Shown piece by piece: positions 8,625-18,377 of a stretch of 64,000 nucleotides of DNA (its first letter is position 1; each line of letters opens with the position of its first letter). The position numbers were made by a program, and so were the translations under genes. Source of the stretch: CAVVMA01 sp963788205 (GTDB lineage: Bacteria > Desulfobacterota > Binatia > Binatales > Binataceae); the NCBI GenBank assembly GCA_963788205.1, contig CAWBGG010000004.1:1-64000 (forward strand), given 5' to 3'. The notes below the pieces were generated by a model. That model was given only the letters and a program-made list of their open reading frames with translations, did no database searches and was not told the DNA's origin.

Positions 8625-11600
8625 TCTGCCCCAGGCTGGTGCGAATGGCCTCGTCCATGTCGCGGCCCGCACGTCGCCATTTCTCTCCGAGCGGATCCGC
8701 GCCGAGATGCCGCCGGCGGCAGCGTAGGCGATCTGCTGGCGGCGATGCGCCTGCCGCGTGAGGTCCCGGCCCGAATCTTCATCACGAAGTTGCCTTCACC
8801 CGGCCGGCGCTGTGATCAGAGGGTGACGATAGACTCGTTCCTGGTCCCGGACTGCGATCGCGAACGAATCTTTCCCGCTGCGGGAGATGTCGTCACGATC
8901 CGCGTTATTCCCCAAGGCGGCAACAAGGCGCTGGCCGCGGTCCTCGAGCTGGTCGTGGTCGCGGCCGCCGCGGCCGCTACCTTCTACATCGGTGGCGCTG
9001 GTGGAATACTCGCTGCCGCCGGATTCAGCTCAGGCGCGGCGGCTACCGGCGGCGTAATCGCCGGGAGCGCGGTAGGACTGGTCGGTACGCTCATCGCGCG
9101 CGCGCTGATTCCGCCGCCGGTGCCGGCGGGTCCCAAGTTCTCCACCGCGCCTGCGTCGTTCTCGATTTCCGGCAATCAGAACCTGCTTGCGCCGTTCGCA
9201 CCGGTCCCGCGGATTTACGGATCGCGCCTGGTTTCACCGCTGATGGCGGCGGCGCCCTTCACCGAAAATCAGGGCAACAACCAGTATCTGCGCCAGCTTT
9301 TCGTGCTGGGTTACGGACCGATCGACGTGACCCAGGTCAAGATTCGCGACACGCTGCTCAGCGACTTCGAGGACGTTAAGTGGTCCGCGCTGGCCGGATT
9401 TCCCGACGATCCGCCGCCTCCGATCTACACCGGCCAGGTGATCGAAGATGACCTACAAGTGTTGCTCGCGCAGGCGCCCAACAACGTGCAGGATCTCACC
9501 GGCTGGCAGAAGCAGACCACCGGCACGGCCTGCGACGAGATCTCGGTCGATGTCACCTTTCCCAACGGCCTGTTGACGATCGGCAAGAGCAACGGCGCGC
9601 ATCTGTGGGCGCAGATCGCGATCGCGATTCGCTACGCGCCCACCGGCACCTCCAGTTGGACCTATCGCCCCTGGATCGTCGTCAACGCGGCGACCGCGAG
9701 CGTGATCCGGCGCGGCGACCTGTGGGAGGTCCCGCGCGGCCAGTACGACGTGGAGGTCCAGGCGCTCGAACGTCCAGGTCTACAAGGGCGATTTCACCAA
9801 TCCATTTGTAATCGATTGCTACTGGACGGCGCTGCGCACCATCCGCCGTCAAAGCTCGATCGCGATGGCGGGCCTTGCGGTGATCGGGCTGCGGATTCGT
9901 GCCAGCAGCCAGCTAAGCGGCGTGGTCGATCAGCTCAACTGCGTGGCTGGCTCGATTCTTCCCGACTACGATCCGGCCAGCGGCTCATGGAGCGACCGGG
10001 CCGGCGCCTGGTTTTACGACTACGACAACCAGGGCGCCGGCGCGTCGGCCTACGGCCTGGATTCGATCGCGCCCCACACCACGACCGCGGTTACGGGCCG
10101 CAACTTTGTGGCCAGCGAGCAGTTCGCGACCGGCGACGGCTCAAGTGTCACGATCGCTGCCACGCTCGCGAGCGCGCCGGTGCAAAAAGACAGCTTGCAG
10201 GGCAATACCGGCACCGTGCCGTTCCTCGACGACGCGCTGGGCCATATCTATTGCGACGGCGAGAACGTGGCGCAATGGCAGGCGAGCGCCACCTACAGCC
10301 GCAACGCGCTGGTTCGCTGCCTCGGCGATGGTAGGGTCTACATCTCGCTACAGAACGCCAACCAGAACTATCAGCCGGGCAGCAGCCCTGGCTGGTGGAC
10401 GCTCGCGATCGTCGCGGGCTCAATCGACTACCCGAGCGGCCGCGTATCGATAACTTTCGGCGTGGCGTCGGCGGCGGGCGCGCCGATCTACGCCTCGTAT
10501 GCGCAACAGGTCGTCACACCCGGCGCGGGCAAGGCGTTGACGATCGCGACCGCCGCCGGCAGCGACGGCGCCGCGGTCGCCGGCAAGTCGATCGTGGTGC
10601 ATCAGGACGCGCCCGACAACTTCACCGCAGTGCTGCCCGCGCAGCAGTTCAATGTCAGCGGATGGTACAAGGCCAGCGCGCCGATTTCAGTCGGAATCCG
10701 GATGCGCGTGCTGTTCGGCGTCGCCGAAGACTTTGCGGTCGGCGCGGCGCTCGCCGCGGTCGATATCATCGCCAACGGCGCCGCCACCACTAGCTGGCGT
10801 GAAGCCAGCGCGACGGTCGCGGCGCCGACCACGCTGATCGGCGAGGGCCGGAACTTTCTCATGCGCGTGGTGGTCTATCACGAGCCCGACGGCGTCGGCG
10901 GCGTCACCGTCGAATGGGACGATATCTCGGTGACTCTGTCTGCCGGCGTGGCGACCCAGCAGCTTCCTAATCCGTCGTTCGATTTTCCCGGGACAATCAC
11001 GTCCAACCCGGCCGCACATTATCGCAACGTCGTGCAGGGGCCCGCCAATAAGCAGCCGCTGGCCGATTCCCGCCTCGACCTCGCCGCGCTTGCCGATTGG
11101 TGGTCGGATTGCGACGCCAACGCCCGCAACAACAATATGATCGTCGATCAACAGCAGACGGTCTTCGACACGCTGCGCGTGATCGCGGCGATGGGCCGCG
11201 CGTCGTTCGGGATGTGCGACGGGCTGTACTCGGTGGTCCGCGATCTGCCGCAGGCGGCGCCGATCCAGCATTTCACGCCGCGCAACTCGTGGGGCTTCAA
11301 ATCGACGCGGGCCTTTCCACAACTGCCGGGCGCACTCAAGGTCCGCTTCATCAATCCCGCCGCCGATTGGCAACCCGATGAGCAAATCGTTTACGACGAC
11401 GGCTTCACACCGGCCAACACCGCCCTCTATGAAGCGCTCGATCTGACCCCCGGTGTCACCGACCCGAATCAGGCGTGGCGCGACGGCCGCTACCATCTGG
11501 CGCAGGCGCGGCTGCGGCCTGAAACCTACGAGCTGAGCGTCAACGTGGAGAACCTCGTATGCCAGCGCGGCGACCTGGTGTTCGTGAGCCACGACGTTCC

Positions 11601-12873
11601 GCAATGGGGCCTCGGCGCGGGACGTATCAAGGAGGTGATCATCGATTCGAGCGGCAACGCGGCCGGCGTCATCATCGACGAGAGTTTTAGCTTCGCGCCG
11701 GGAAATGACTATGTGATCCGGGTCCGCCGCACCGTCGACGGTTCTTCGCTCCTGATTCCTCTGCTGTCTCCGCCCGCTCCAGGAGCCAGTGAGAGTGTTT
11801 CATCCAGCGCTCTCACGTTTGCCTCTCCGCTCGCGCCGGCAGCGCCGCAGCCGGCATCGGGCGATCTTGTGATGTTCGGTCTTAACGGCTCGGAGACGGT
11901 TCAGCTCCTGGTGACGAAAATCGCGCCCGGCGCCGACTTAAGCGCGACGCTCGATCTGGTCGATTACGCGCCCGCAGTCTACACGGCCGACGCGGGGCCG
12001 GCGCCGAACTTCAGCGGCGCACAGGCCTACACGCAGCGCTTGCCGCCGGTGATCGTGTCGGCGCGCAGCGATGACCACGCGATGGCGAAGGATTCCGACG
12101 GCTCGGGCACGCCGCGAATCCTGATCGCGCTGGATGATTCGGCGCTCCAGCAACTCGCGCAGCCGCCGCGAGTCGCCAGCGGCGCACTGCCGAAGATCGC
12201 CGGTATCCGCGTGCAGTATCGCCTCTCGCCGACCGGCAACGGTGTCACCAACGGCGGCGCGCCATGGTCGAGCACGCAGGCTTATGTGGTCGGCGATACG
12301 GTCGCCTCGAACGGATACGTCTGGCTGTGCGTCGAGGCCAACACCAATCAAACGCCCGGCACGCTGGACGGCAGCGGCAATCCCTACTGGACGGTCCTGA
12401 TCACCACCGTGCAGCCCGAAGCGCCTGAATGGACCGAGATGGGGCTGCAGACGCTCGGCCGCATGCTCCATATCGAGCCGGTCACGCCCGGCGCGATCTA
12501 TAACGTCCGGATGCGCTACGAGATGACCGACGGATCGGTGACGCAATGGGCCACGCTCGCGGGCCATCAGGTGGCGGGTCAAACCACGCTGCCGCCGGAT
12601 ATCGATCCCACCACGCTGACCGCGATCAACCTCGGCGGCGGCTCGGTCCAATTGCGATGGAGTCCACTATCGTGGCCAAACCTCGCCGATTACGAGATTC
12701 GCCAGGGCTCGACCTGGGCCGCCGGCACGCTGGTCTGGCGCGGACGTTCCAATGCGCCCGGGTTTTACGTCGGCGCGTCAACGCCGCCGGTGACCTACAC
12801 CTACTGGGTCGGCGTGCTCGACACCTCGGGCAACTACGATCTCACGCCACAATCGGTGTCGATCAGCCTGTGA
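8614..12873 (+). pseudogene. J-like tail tip / host specificity protein, two frameshifts
   Basis: The corrected product has about 1,420 residues. The ATG at 8614 inside the peptidase gene gives MWDDLPQAG and SPFLSERIRAEMPPAAA. A missing base near 8724 then leads into VGDLLAAMRLPREVPARIF and the rest of the N-terminal ubiquitin-like and hydrophobic segment (AAAATFYIGGAGGILAAAGF), as in lambda J/GTA gp15 relatives. An extra base near 9765 moves the reading on to NVQVYKGDF and then cleanly to 12873. The middle carries another GNL-type beta module (about 10200-10500) and the C-terminus has fibronectin-like strands. It would bind the receptor. Confidence 0.65.
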
Positions 12874-12936
12874 TGGCCACTCCACGCAAGGCGATCTCCT
12901 CCGCTACCCAGCATTCCGTTACGTTCTACGCCCGCG

Positions 12937-13113
12937 ATGGCGCTTGGCATCACGAATCACATTTGGAGTATCGTGGAGCTTGTGCAAGCGGCGCTTGAGC
13001 CGTCAGGTGTGCCGCCGCTACCGACGCTAGCGCAGCTGACTACGCTCAAGCTCACGTGGCGATTCAGACTGATTGTTGGACGTGGTGGAAAAGGAACTAA
13101 TAGACCACGCTGA
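12937..13113 (+). pseudogene. Transposase C-terminal fragment
   Basis: The frame reads STPAMALGITNHIWSIVEL and then QAALEPS. TPAMALGITxHxWS is the end of DDE transposases in which this motif precedes a variable basic tail. Only about 60 residues remain and no catalytic region is present. It lies directly after the tail module, so it marks an old insertion or deletion at the module boundary. The family cannot be named from this piece. Confidence 0.4.
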
Positions 13114-13136
13114 ATGCGAATAATTTTCGCCAAATG

Positions 13137-13161
13137 TACGTCACAAACATTGTGTGACGTA
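13137..13161. promoter_or_regulatory. Palindrome, possible operator
   Basis: Perfect 9-bp arms TACGTCACA and TGTGACGTA are separated by 7 bases. It stands alone in AT-richer DNA about 180 bases before the gene at 13344. It may be an operator or a small hairpin. No poly-T follows, so it is not a standard terminator. The rest of 13114-13343 shows no gene. Confidence 0.35.
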
Positions 13162-13343
13162 ATTGCTGTAGATAGTGCCGCTGTGCTACAGAAACGGACG
13201 CAGCGGTGGAATCTTGGGCGGGGGAAGCACAACGACATCACAGCCAGCATTATGGCACGTGGATTGCTTGTTAGGGCTTTCTGCTATCGCCAAATGCCCG
13301 ACACGTTAACGAATTCGACAAGGACTTCGCCGATCTGGACACT

Positions 13344-13859
13344 ATGGTCAAGCGTAAAGACCTAAAAACTGGGTTTCTCTTCGCGACGCCTTCGATGATT
13401 GCGGGGGCGGCTCGGCTTCTCGACCTGTGGGGAGTGTTTGACCATTACAATACCGCAGATTCCGAGGAAGAAGCTGACGCCCTTGCGGTCTATTCCGATT
13501 GGCGCATCATAGGTCAAGATTTGCGAGACGCCATGAATGATTTCAGCAGTCATTGTCGGTATTACGAAGGGAATATCCACGGGGATATCAACGCAAGGAA
13601 TTTCTTCCATCATGGGGATATGAGCAACATCCACGTTAGCGATCCAGCTTCAGGCGTCGGACGCACGGCCAAGGTGGTGTGTTGCAGTTGTGGCACGTCG
13701 ATAGATAACATTTCGACAAGCAAAATGGCCGCCTATCCAACGGGCAGTTTTTCTATGTGGGTAAAGCCCAACCCAACTTTGGAGCGTTGGCGTTGCCTCG
13801 ACAGTACTCCGACGGCGACGGTTGATCTTCCGAAGCAGACCGGAAAATCTCTAGAATAG
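13344..13859 (+). CDS. Phage-type small protein with C-terminal extension, unknown function
   Basis: The first 70 residues (LKTGFLFATPSMIAGAARLL, then ADALAVYSDWRIIGQDLRD) match a family of small proteins of about 80 residues that I associate with prophage regions. After that the frame continues for another 100 residues with two CxxC-like cysteine pairs (KVVCCSCG) and no recognisable fold. The extension may be real or may be read-through of non-coding sequence after loss of a stop. Base composition is lower in GC than the tail genes. Confidence 0.5.
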   Translation: MVKRKDLKTGFLFATPSMIAGAARLLDLWGVFDHYNTADSEEEADALAVYSDWRIIGQDLRDAMNDFSSHCRYYEGNIHGDINARNFFHHGDMSNIHVSDPASGVGRTAKVVCCSCGTSIDNISTSKMAAYPTGSFSMWVKPNPTLERWRCLDSTPTATVDLPKQTGKSLE

Positions 13860-13884
13860 CCCCTCACGGTCATCGTTCTTTCAG

Positions 13885-14361
13885 ATGGTTGATCCCGATC
13901 AGGTTCTTCCGCCGGAAGGAGAAGAATCGAAGTCGGGCGGCGCCAGGGCGACGCGTGTTACGCAGCGCGTCGAGAGCGTCGAGATCACGATTGGGCCACT
14001 CCCGCCGCCAGAGGAGCTATACAAATACAATCAGGTGTTTGAGGGCTGTGCCCAACGCATTGTTGCGATGGCCGAGCATCAAGCCGAACATCGGCAAGAC
14101 TTGGAACGCACCGTAGTGAAGTCGAACGCGACGGCCCAACTGCGAGGTCAAATATTCGCCTTCACTCTGAGCACACTCATCATCGTCACGGGCGCCTATC
14201 TTCTCCTCCAAGGTCGTAATATTGCTGGGTTTGCGCTCATTGGTGGAGACGCGGCCACTCTTGTGGGCATGTTCCTTTACGGACGCCAAGCGCAGGGGAA
14301 GGAACGCGAAGGCAAAAAAAACCAAATGCCCAAAGCTAACTTTCCCGACGAAGCCAAATAA
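13885..14361 (+). CDS. DUF2335 predicted membrane protein
   Basis: A 158-residue protein. GPLPPPEELYKYNQVFEG and RIVAMAEHQAEHRQDLE form the DUF2335 signature, followed by two transmembrane segments (about residues 95-135: FAFTLSTLIIVTGAYLLL and FALIGGDAATLVGMFLYG) and a short charged tail. The family has no firm function and is often seen in accessory and prophage-adjacent DNA. It lies 26 bases after the previous gene and may share its transcript. Confidence 0.75.
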   Translation: MVDPDQVLPPEGEESKSGGARATRVTQRVESVEITIGPLPPPEELYKYNQVFEGCAQRIVAMAEHQAEHRQDLERTVVKSNATAQLRGQIFAFTLSTLIIVTGAYLLLQGRNIAGFALIGGDAATLVGMFLYGRQAQGKEREGKKNQMPKANFPDEAK

Positions 14362-14461
14362 GTGTCATAATTTCCCTCCCCGGTTGCCCTGATTCAGACA
14401 GCACCCAGCCTTCTCACCCGGCGCGCGGGGACGGCTGGACTGGTAGACTGTTCCCGCGAGC

Positions 14462-15799
14462 ATGTCTCCGGAAAAAGAGCATAAGGCGCTGCACATCGTG
14501 CGGCGCCTTCATGAGGGGGGCTTCAAGGCTTACTTGGCTGGCGGATGCGTGCGCGATCGGATGCTGGGCGTGGAGGCCAAGGACTACGATATCGCGACCG
14601 ACGCCCGCCCCGAAGTGGTGCAGGACCTGTTCGACGAAACGATCGCGGTCGGCGCGCGCTTCGGCGTGATCGTCGTGCTGAGCGGCAGCGATCAGTTCGA
14701 AGTCGCGACCTTCCGCGCCGACGCGCCCTACACCGACGGCCGCCATCCCTCCGCGGTCCGCTTCGGCACGATCGAGGAGGATGCGCTCCGGCGCGATTTC
14801 ACGATCGGCGGGATGTACTTCGATCCCCTCACCGATAGGGTGATCGATCTGGTCGGCGGGATGCGTGATCTGCGCGCCGGCCTGATTCGCGCGATCGGCG
14901 ACCCCTACGAGCGCTTCGACGAGGATCGGCTGCGAATTCTGCGCGCGGTGCGCTTTGCTGCGCGGTTGGATTTCGCGATCGACCCGGCGACTTGGACCGC
15001 GATCAAGCGCACCGCCGCGTCGATTACCGCGATCGCGGCCGAGCGGATCGGCGAAGAGCTGGTGATGATCATGACTGAGGGCGGTGCGTCGCGCGGGCTG
15101 GATCAGATGCTCGAGAGTGGCCTGATGCAGGCGCTGCTGCCCGAAGTGGCCGCGATGGTTGGATGCGCGCAGCCCGAGAATTTCCATCCCGAGGGCGATG
15201 TCTACGTCCACACCCGGCTGGCGGTCGCGATGCTCGAACCAGGATGCTCCGAGACGCTCGCTTTCGGCGTGCTGTTTCACGATATCGCCAAGCCTCCGTG
15301 CCGCGCGATCACCAACGGCAAGGTGACGTTCTATGGCCATACCGAGCGCGGCGGCGAGATGGCCGCCGAGATCATGCGGCGGCTTAAGCGCTCGCGTTTC
15401 GTGCAGGAGCGCGTCGCGTACCTGGTGCACGATCATCTGCGGCTTTGCATGGCGCCCCGGATGAGGCCCGCCACGCTCAAGCGGATGCTCGCGGAAGACG
15501 GCTTCGACGAGTTGCTGGAGCTGGCGCGGATGGACGCGATGGCCTCGAACTCGTACCTCGGCTACTACCATTTCTGCCGCCGCGCGCGCGCGCGTTTTTC
15601 CGCCGAGGAGATCCGGCCGCCGCGGCTGATCAACGGCGACGATTTGATCGCGCTGGGCTTCAGGCCTGGTCCGCCTTTCAAGGCGATCCTGCGCGAGGTC
15701 GAAGATCTCCAGCTCGACGGCGCTCTGGCCAGCCGCGAGCAGGCGCTGGATTACGTGCGCACACATCATGTGCCGACCCATCCGTCTTCCACCGGCTGA
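14462..15799 (+). CDS. tRNA nucleotidyltransferase / poly(A) polymerase family with HD domain
   Basis: A 445-residue protein. The class II nucleotidyltransferase head has LAGGCVRDRMLG and the metal-binding KDYDIAT (DxD), then RRDFTIGGMYFDP and the RRxxxA-type core RLRILRAVRFAARL. A C-terminal HD-type segment carries HDIAKP with later histidines (VHDHLRL). It adds CCA to tRNA 3' ends or poly(A) to RNA. The HD part is often a phosphodiesterase. CCA enzyme and PAP cannot be separated by eye. It is followed after 21 bases by the ABC transporter genes, possibly co-transcribed. Confidence 0.85.
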   Translation: MSPEKEHKALHIVRRLHEGGFKAYLAGGCVRDRMLGVEAKDYDIATDARPEVVQDLFDETIAVGARFGVIVVLSGSDQFEVATFRADAPYTDGRHPSAVRFGTIEEDALRRDFTIGGMYFDPLTDRVIDLVGGMRDLRAGLIRAIGDPYERFDEDRLRILRAVRFAARLDFAIDPATWTAIKRTAASITAIAAERIGEELVMIMTEGGASRGLDQMLESGLMQALLPEVAAMVGCAQPENFHPEGDVYVHTRLAVAMLEPGCSETLAFGVLFHDIAKPPCRAITNGKVTFYGHTERGGEMAAEIMRRLKRSRFVQERVAYLVHDHLRLCMAPRMRPATLKRMLAEDGFDELLELARMDAMASNSYLGYYHFCRRARARFSAEEIRPPRLINGDDLIALGFRPGPPFKAILREVEDLQLDGALASREQALDYVRTHHVPTHPSSTG

Positions 15800-15820
15800 C
15801 CGACTTGAATTGCTGCTGAT

Positions 15821-17293
15821 TTGCTGACCGCCAGCCGAATATCCAAACGCTTCGGGCGCACGCTCGCGCTCGACGGTGTCGATTTCGAGGCCCGGCCCGG
15901 CGAGATTCACGTTCTGCTCGGCGAGAACGGCGCCGGCAAGACTACGCTTGCCAACGTGCTGGCCGGCCGCTTGCGCCCCGACGCAGGCGCCGTCGCGCTC
16001 GATGGCCGTCCGCTCCGTGCCGGCTCGCCCGGCAGCGCGCTCAAGGCTGGAATCGCCGCGGTTCATCAAAGCTCGATGCTCTTCGAGCGCTTTAGCTGGG
16101 AGGAAAATCTGGCGCTGGGCGGGTTCTGCGCTGATTCGCGCCGGCTCGATTTGGAGCTGACGGCGGCGCGCGCCGCCGCGCTGGCCGCGAAGATCGGCTT
16201 CGGCCTGCCGGCACGCGGCAGCACCGTCGAGCAACGCTCGGTCGCCGAGCGGGTGCGGCTGGAAGTGTTGCGCGCGCTGAGCTTCAATCCCCGCGTGTTG
16301 ATTCTCGACGAGCCGACCGGAGCGCTGGCACCGACCGAGGTCGCGCCGTTCCTTGATTCGCTGCGCCGCCTGCGCGACGAGGGCCGAATCGTAATTTTGA
16401 TCACGCACAAGCTGGCCGAGGCGCTGTCGGTCGCCGACCGAATCACTGTGATGCGGCAGGGGCGGGTGGTGACGACTCGCGAAGCGGCAGGCGCCGCTGT
16501 CGCGGAACTGGCGCGCCTGATGGTCGGCGAGCTGGCGGCCGACGAAGCACGCGCCACTCATGCGACGGGCGACATCGCGCTTGCGATTCACGATCTCACG
16601 CTTGACCACGACGGCCGGCGTATCCTTGACGGCGTGAGCTTCGCGGTTCGGCGCGGCGAGATCGCCGGGATCGCGGGAGTCGACGGTAACGGCCAGACCG
16701 AATTGGTGGAGATTCTGGCAGGCGCGCGGCGCGCCACTGCGGGCCGCGTGGCGCTGTCCGACGCGCGCGCCGGCGAAACCGCCCCGATCGCGGTGATCCC
16801 GCAGAATCGCGACCTCGACGGGTTGATCCTCGCGATGGCGCTGTGGGAAAACCTGCTGCTCGCGCGCCCGATCCGCCGCCGTCTGGTGCGGCGCGGATGG
16901 CTTGACCGGCGCGGTGCGCTCGACCTTTGCCGCGATCTTATCGCGCGCTTTCGGATTCGCGCGGCCGGTCCCGAAGTCACCGCCGCGTCCCTCTCGGGCG
17001 GGAATCGCCAGCGCCTGGGAGTGGCGCGCGCGCTGGCTACCCAGCCGCGCGTGCTGGTAGCGCATGACGTATGCCGCGGGCTCGACTTGGCCGCTGCCGC
17101 AGAGGTCCATCGCACGCTGGTGAGATTCGCCGCGGCCGGCGGCGCCGTGATGCTGCTTTCCAGCGACCTCGATGAGTTGCTCGAGCTGAGCGATCGGCTC
17201 GCGGTGCTGAGCCGCGGCCGCCTGCGCGAAGTCGAGCCCGCAGAGCGCAACCCGGAACGGCTCGGGATGCTGATCGCAGGCGCGTGGGATTGA
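15821..17293 (+). CDS. ABC transporter, tandem ATPase of BmpA/simple-sugar type
   Basis: A 490-residue protein with two ABC domains, as in RbsA/NupA/YufO. The first has Walker A GENGAGKTT (about residue 36) and Walker B VLILDEPTGAL. The second has the degenerate GVDGNGQTELVEIL and the signature LSGGNRQRLGVARAL. The start is TTG (LTASRISKRFG). It energises the two permeases encoded immediately downstream (8-base gap, then overlap). Family members import nucleosides, riboflavin or simple sugars. The substrate is not predictable here because the binding-protein gene is absent. Confidence 0.85.
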   Translation: MLTASRISKRFGRTLALDGVDFEARPGEIHVLLGENGAGKTTLANVLAGRLRPDAGAVALDGRPLRAGSPGSALKAGIAAVHQSSMLFERFSWEENLALGGFCADSRRLDLELTAARAAALAAKIGFGLPARGSTVEQRSVAERVRLEVLRALSFNPRVLILDEPTGALAPTEVAPFLDSLRRLRDEGRIVILITHKLAEALSVADRITVMRQGRVVTTREAAGAAVAELARLMVGELAADEARATHATGDIALAIHDLTLDHDGRRILDGVSFAVRRGEIAGIAGVDGNGQTELVEILAGARRATAGRVALSDARAGETAPIAVIPQNRDLDGLILAMALWENLLLARPIRRRLVRRGWLDRRGALDLCRDLIARFRIRAAGPEVTAASLSGGNRQRLGVARALATQPRVLVAHDVCRGLDLAAAAEVHRTLVRFAAAGGAVMLLSSDLDELLELSDRLAVLSRGRLREVEPAERNPERLGMLIAGAWD

Positions 17294-17300
17294 TAGCCGC

Positions 17301-18377
17301 ATGCTCGCCGCATTGCTGAAGCCGCTCGCCGCGCTGGCATTGGCCGCCGCGCTCATCTCGATCGTCCTCTTGGCGCTGGGCGCATCGCCGCTTGGGGTGT
17401 TCGCCGCGCTGGCCACCGGCGCTTTCGGCAACTGGCTGGCGTGCACCGACACGATCGTGAAGGCCACGCCGCTGGTTTTCACGGGGCTGGCCGTCGCGCT
17501 CGCCTTTCAGGGCGCGATGTGGAATATCGGCGCCGACGGCCAACTCACGATCGGCGCGCTGCTGGCGGGCGCGGTCGGCCCGTATCTGGGCGGCTTGCCC
17601 CATCCGATCGCGATCGTGTCGATCCTCGCCGCCGGCGCGATCGGCGGCGCGGCGTGGGGCGGAGTCTGCGGATGGCTCCGCGCGCGCCGCGACGTTAACG
17701 AAGTGATCAGCACGATCATGCTCAACTTCGTCGCCGCGCAGTTGCTGAGCTGGGCGGTGCACGGCCCGCTGATGGAAGCCTCGCGCGCTTATCCCGCGAG
17801 CACGCCGATCGCCTCGAACGCGCAGTTAAGCCTCTTCTTCGAGCCGAGTCGGCTCAACCTCGGGATGCTGCTGGCGGTCGCGCTGGCGCTCGGATGCAGC
17901 GCGCTGTTGTTTCGCACCGGGTTCGGATTCGAATTGCGCGCGGTCGGCCTCAATCGCCGTGCGAGCGCGTTTTTCGGCATCCCAATCGCGCGGCTCACCA
18001 CGCTGGTGATGGCGCTCAGCGGCGCGCTGGCGGGCCTCGGCGGCGCGGTGCAAATCGCTGCGATTACCCATCGGCTCTACGAGAAGGTTTCGCCTGGATG
18101 GGGCTACGAGGCGATCGCCGTGGCGCTGCTCGCCCGTCTGAGCCCCTCGGGTCTGCTGCTGACCGCGCTGCTGTTCGGAGCACTCGACAACGGTTCGCAG
18201 GCGATGCAACGCGCAGAGGGCGTGTCGCCGGTGCTGGTCCAAGTGATCCAGGGGATGGTGATCCTGATCCTGCTCGCCTTCGACACCACGACATTTTCCC
18301 GGCTGAGCGCCGCGATCAGCATCCGGCGCGCCGCAGATGTCCCCGAACGGCCGGCCGCGCAAGGTTCAGATGCTTGA
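17301..18377 (+). CDS. ABC transporter permease (BPD_transp_2 family)
   Basis: A 358-residue membrane protein with about nine hydrophobic segments. The EAA-like loop GRxDVNEVIST appears here as RRDVNEVISTIMLNFVA, typical of BmpA-associated permeases, and the C-terminal half has KVSPGWGYEAIAVALLARL. It forms a heterodimeric channel with the next gene. Its stop overlaps the next start (ATG at 18370), which implies coupled translation and 1:1 production. Confidence 0.85.
   Translation: MLAALLKPLAALALAAALISIVLLALGASPLGVFAALATGAFGNWLACTDTIVKATPLVFTGLAVALAFQGAMWNIGADGQLTIGALLAGAVGPYLGGLPHPIAIVSILAAGAIGGAAWGGVCGWLRARRDVNEVISTIMLNFVAAQLLSWAVHGPLMEASRAYPASTPIASNAQLSLFFEPSRLNLGMLLAVALALGCSALLFRTGFGFELRAVGLNRRASAFFGIPIARLTTLVMALSGALAGLGGAVQIAAITHRLYEKVSPGWGYEAIAVALLARLSPSGLLLTALLFGALDNGSQAMQRAEGVSPVLVQVIQGMVILILLAFDTTTFSRLSAAISIRRAADVPERPAAQGSDA

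Larger units (their letters stand above)
217..12873 (+). mobile_element. Siphophage/GTA-like connector and tail module, partly decayed
   Basis: Thirteen co-directional genes follow the standard long-tailed phage order from head-tail connector to tip protein, with short spacers and GTGA or ATGA overlaps. Terminase, portal, protease and capsid genes would be expected upstream, outside the window. No integrase, repressor, replication or lysis gene is seen downstream before the tRNA nucleotidyltransferase at 14462. A short tape measure, an NlpC/P60 protein and a large J-like protein resemble gene transfer agents and lambda-like tails. Five of the genes need frameshift corrections, which suggests decay or sequence error. 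Whether this is a prophage remnant, a GTA or an active phage with assembly errors cannot be decided here. Confidence 0.8.

Noticed and set aside
12546..12998. Short plus-strand frame across the end of the tip protein gene
   Set aside because: It is out of frame with the tip protein and its translation has no domain; the tip protein frame is clearly coding to 12873.
13114..13365. An 83-codon frame between the transposase scrap and the 13344 gene
   Set aside because: It overlaps the palindrome, has no recognisable motif or ribosome site, and its end overlaps the better supported gene.
14362..14461. tRNA gene or phage attachment site between the accessory genes and the nucleotidyltransferase
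   Set aside because: No cloverleaf could be formed and no matching repeat was found at the other end of the tail module within the window.
14414..17482. Minus-strand open frame of about 1022 codons opposite the nucleotidyltransferase and ABC genes
   Set aside because: The plus-strand proteins have clear catalytic motifs, and the antisense translation is Arg/Ala/Gly-rich without any domain. Long antisense frames are expected in high-GC DNA.
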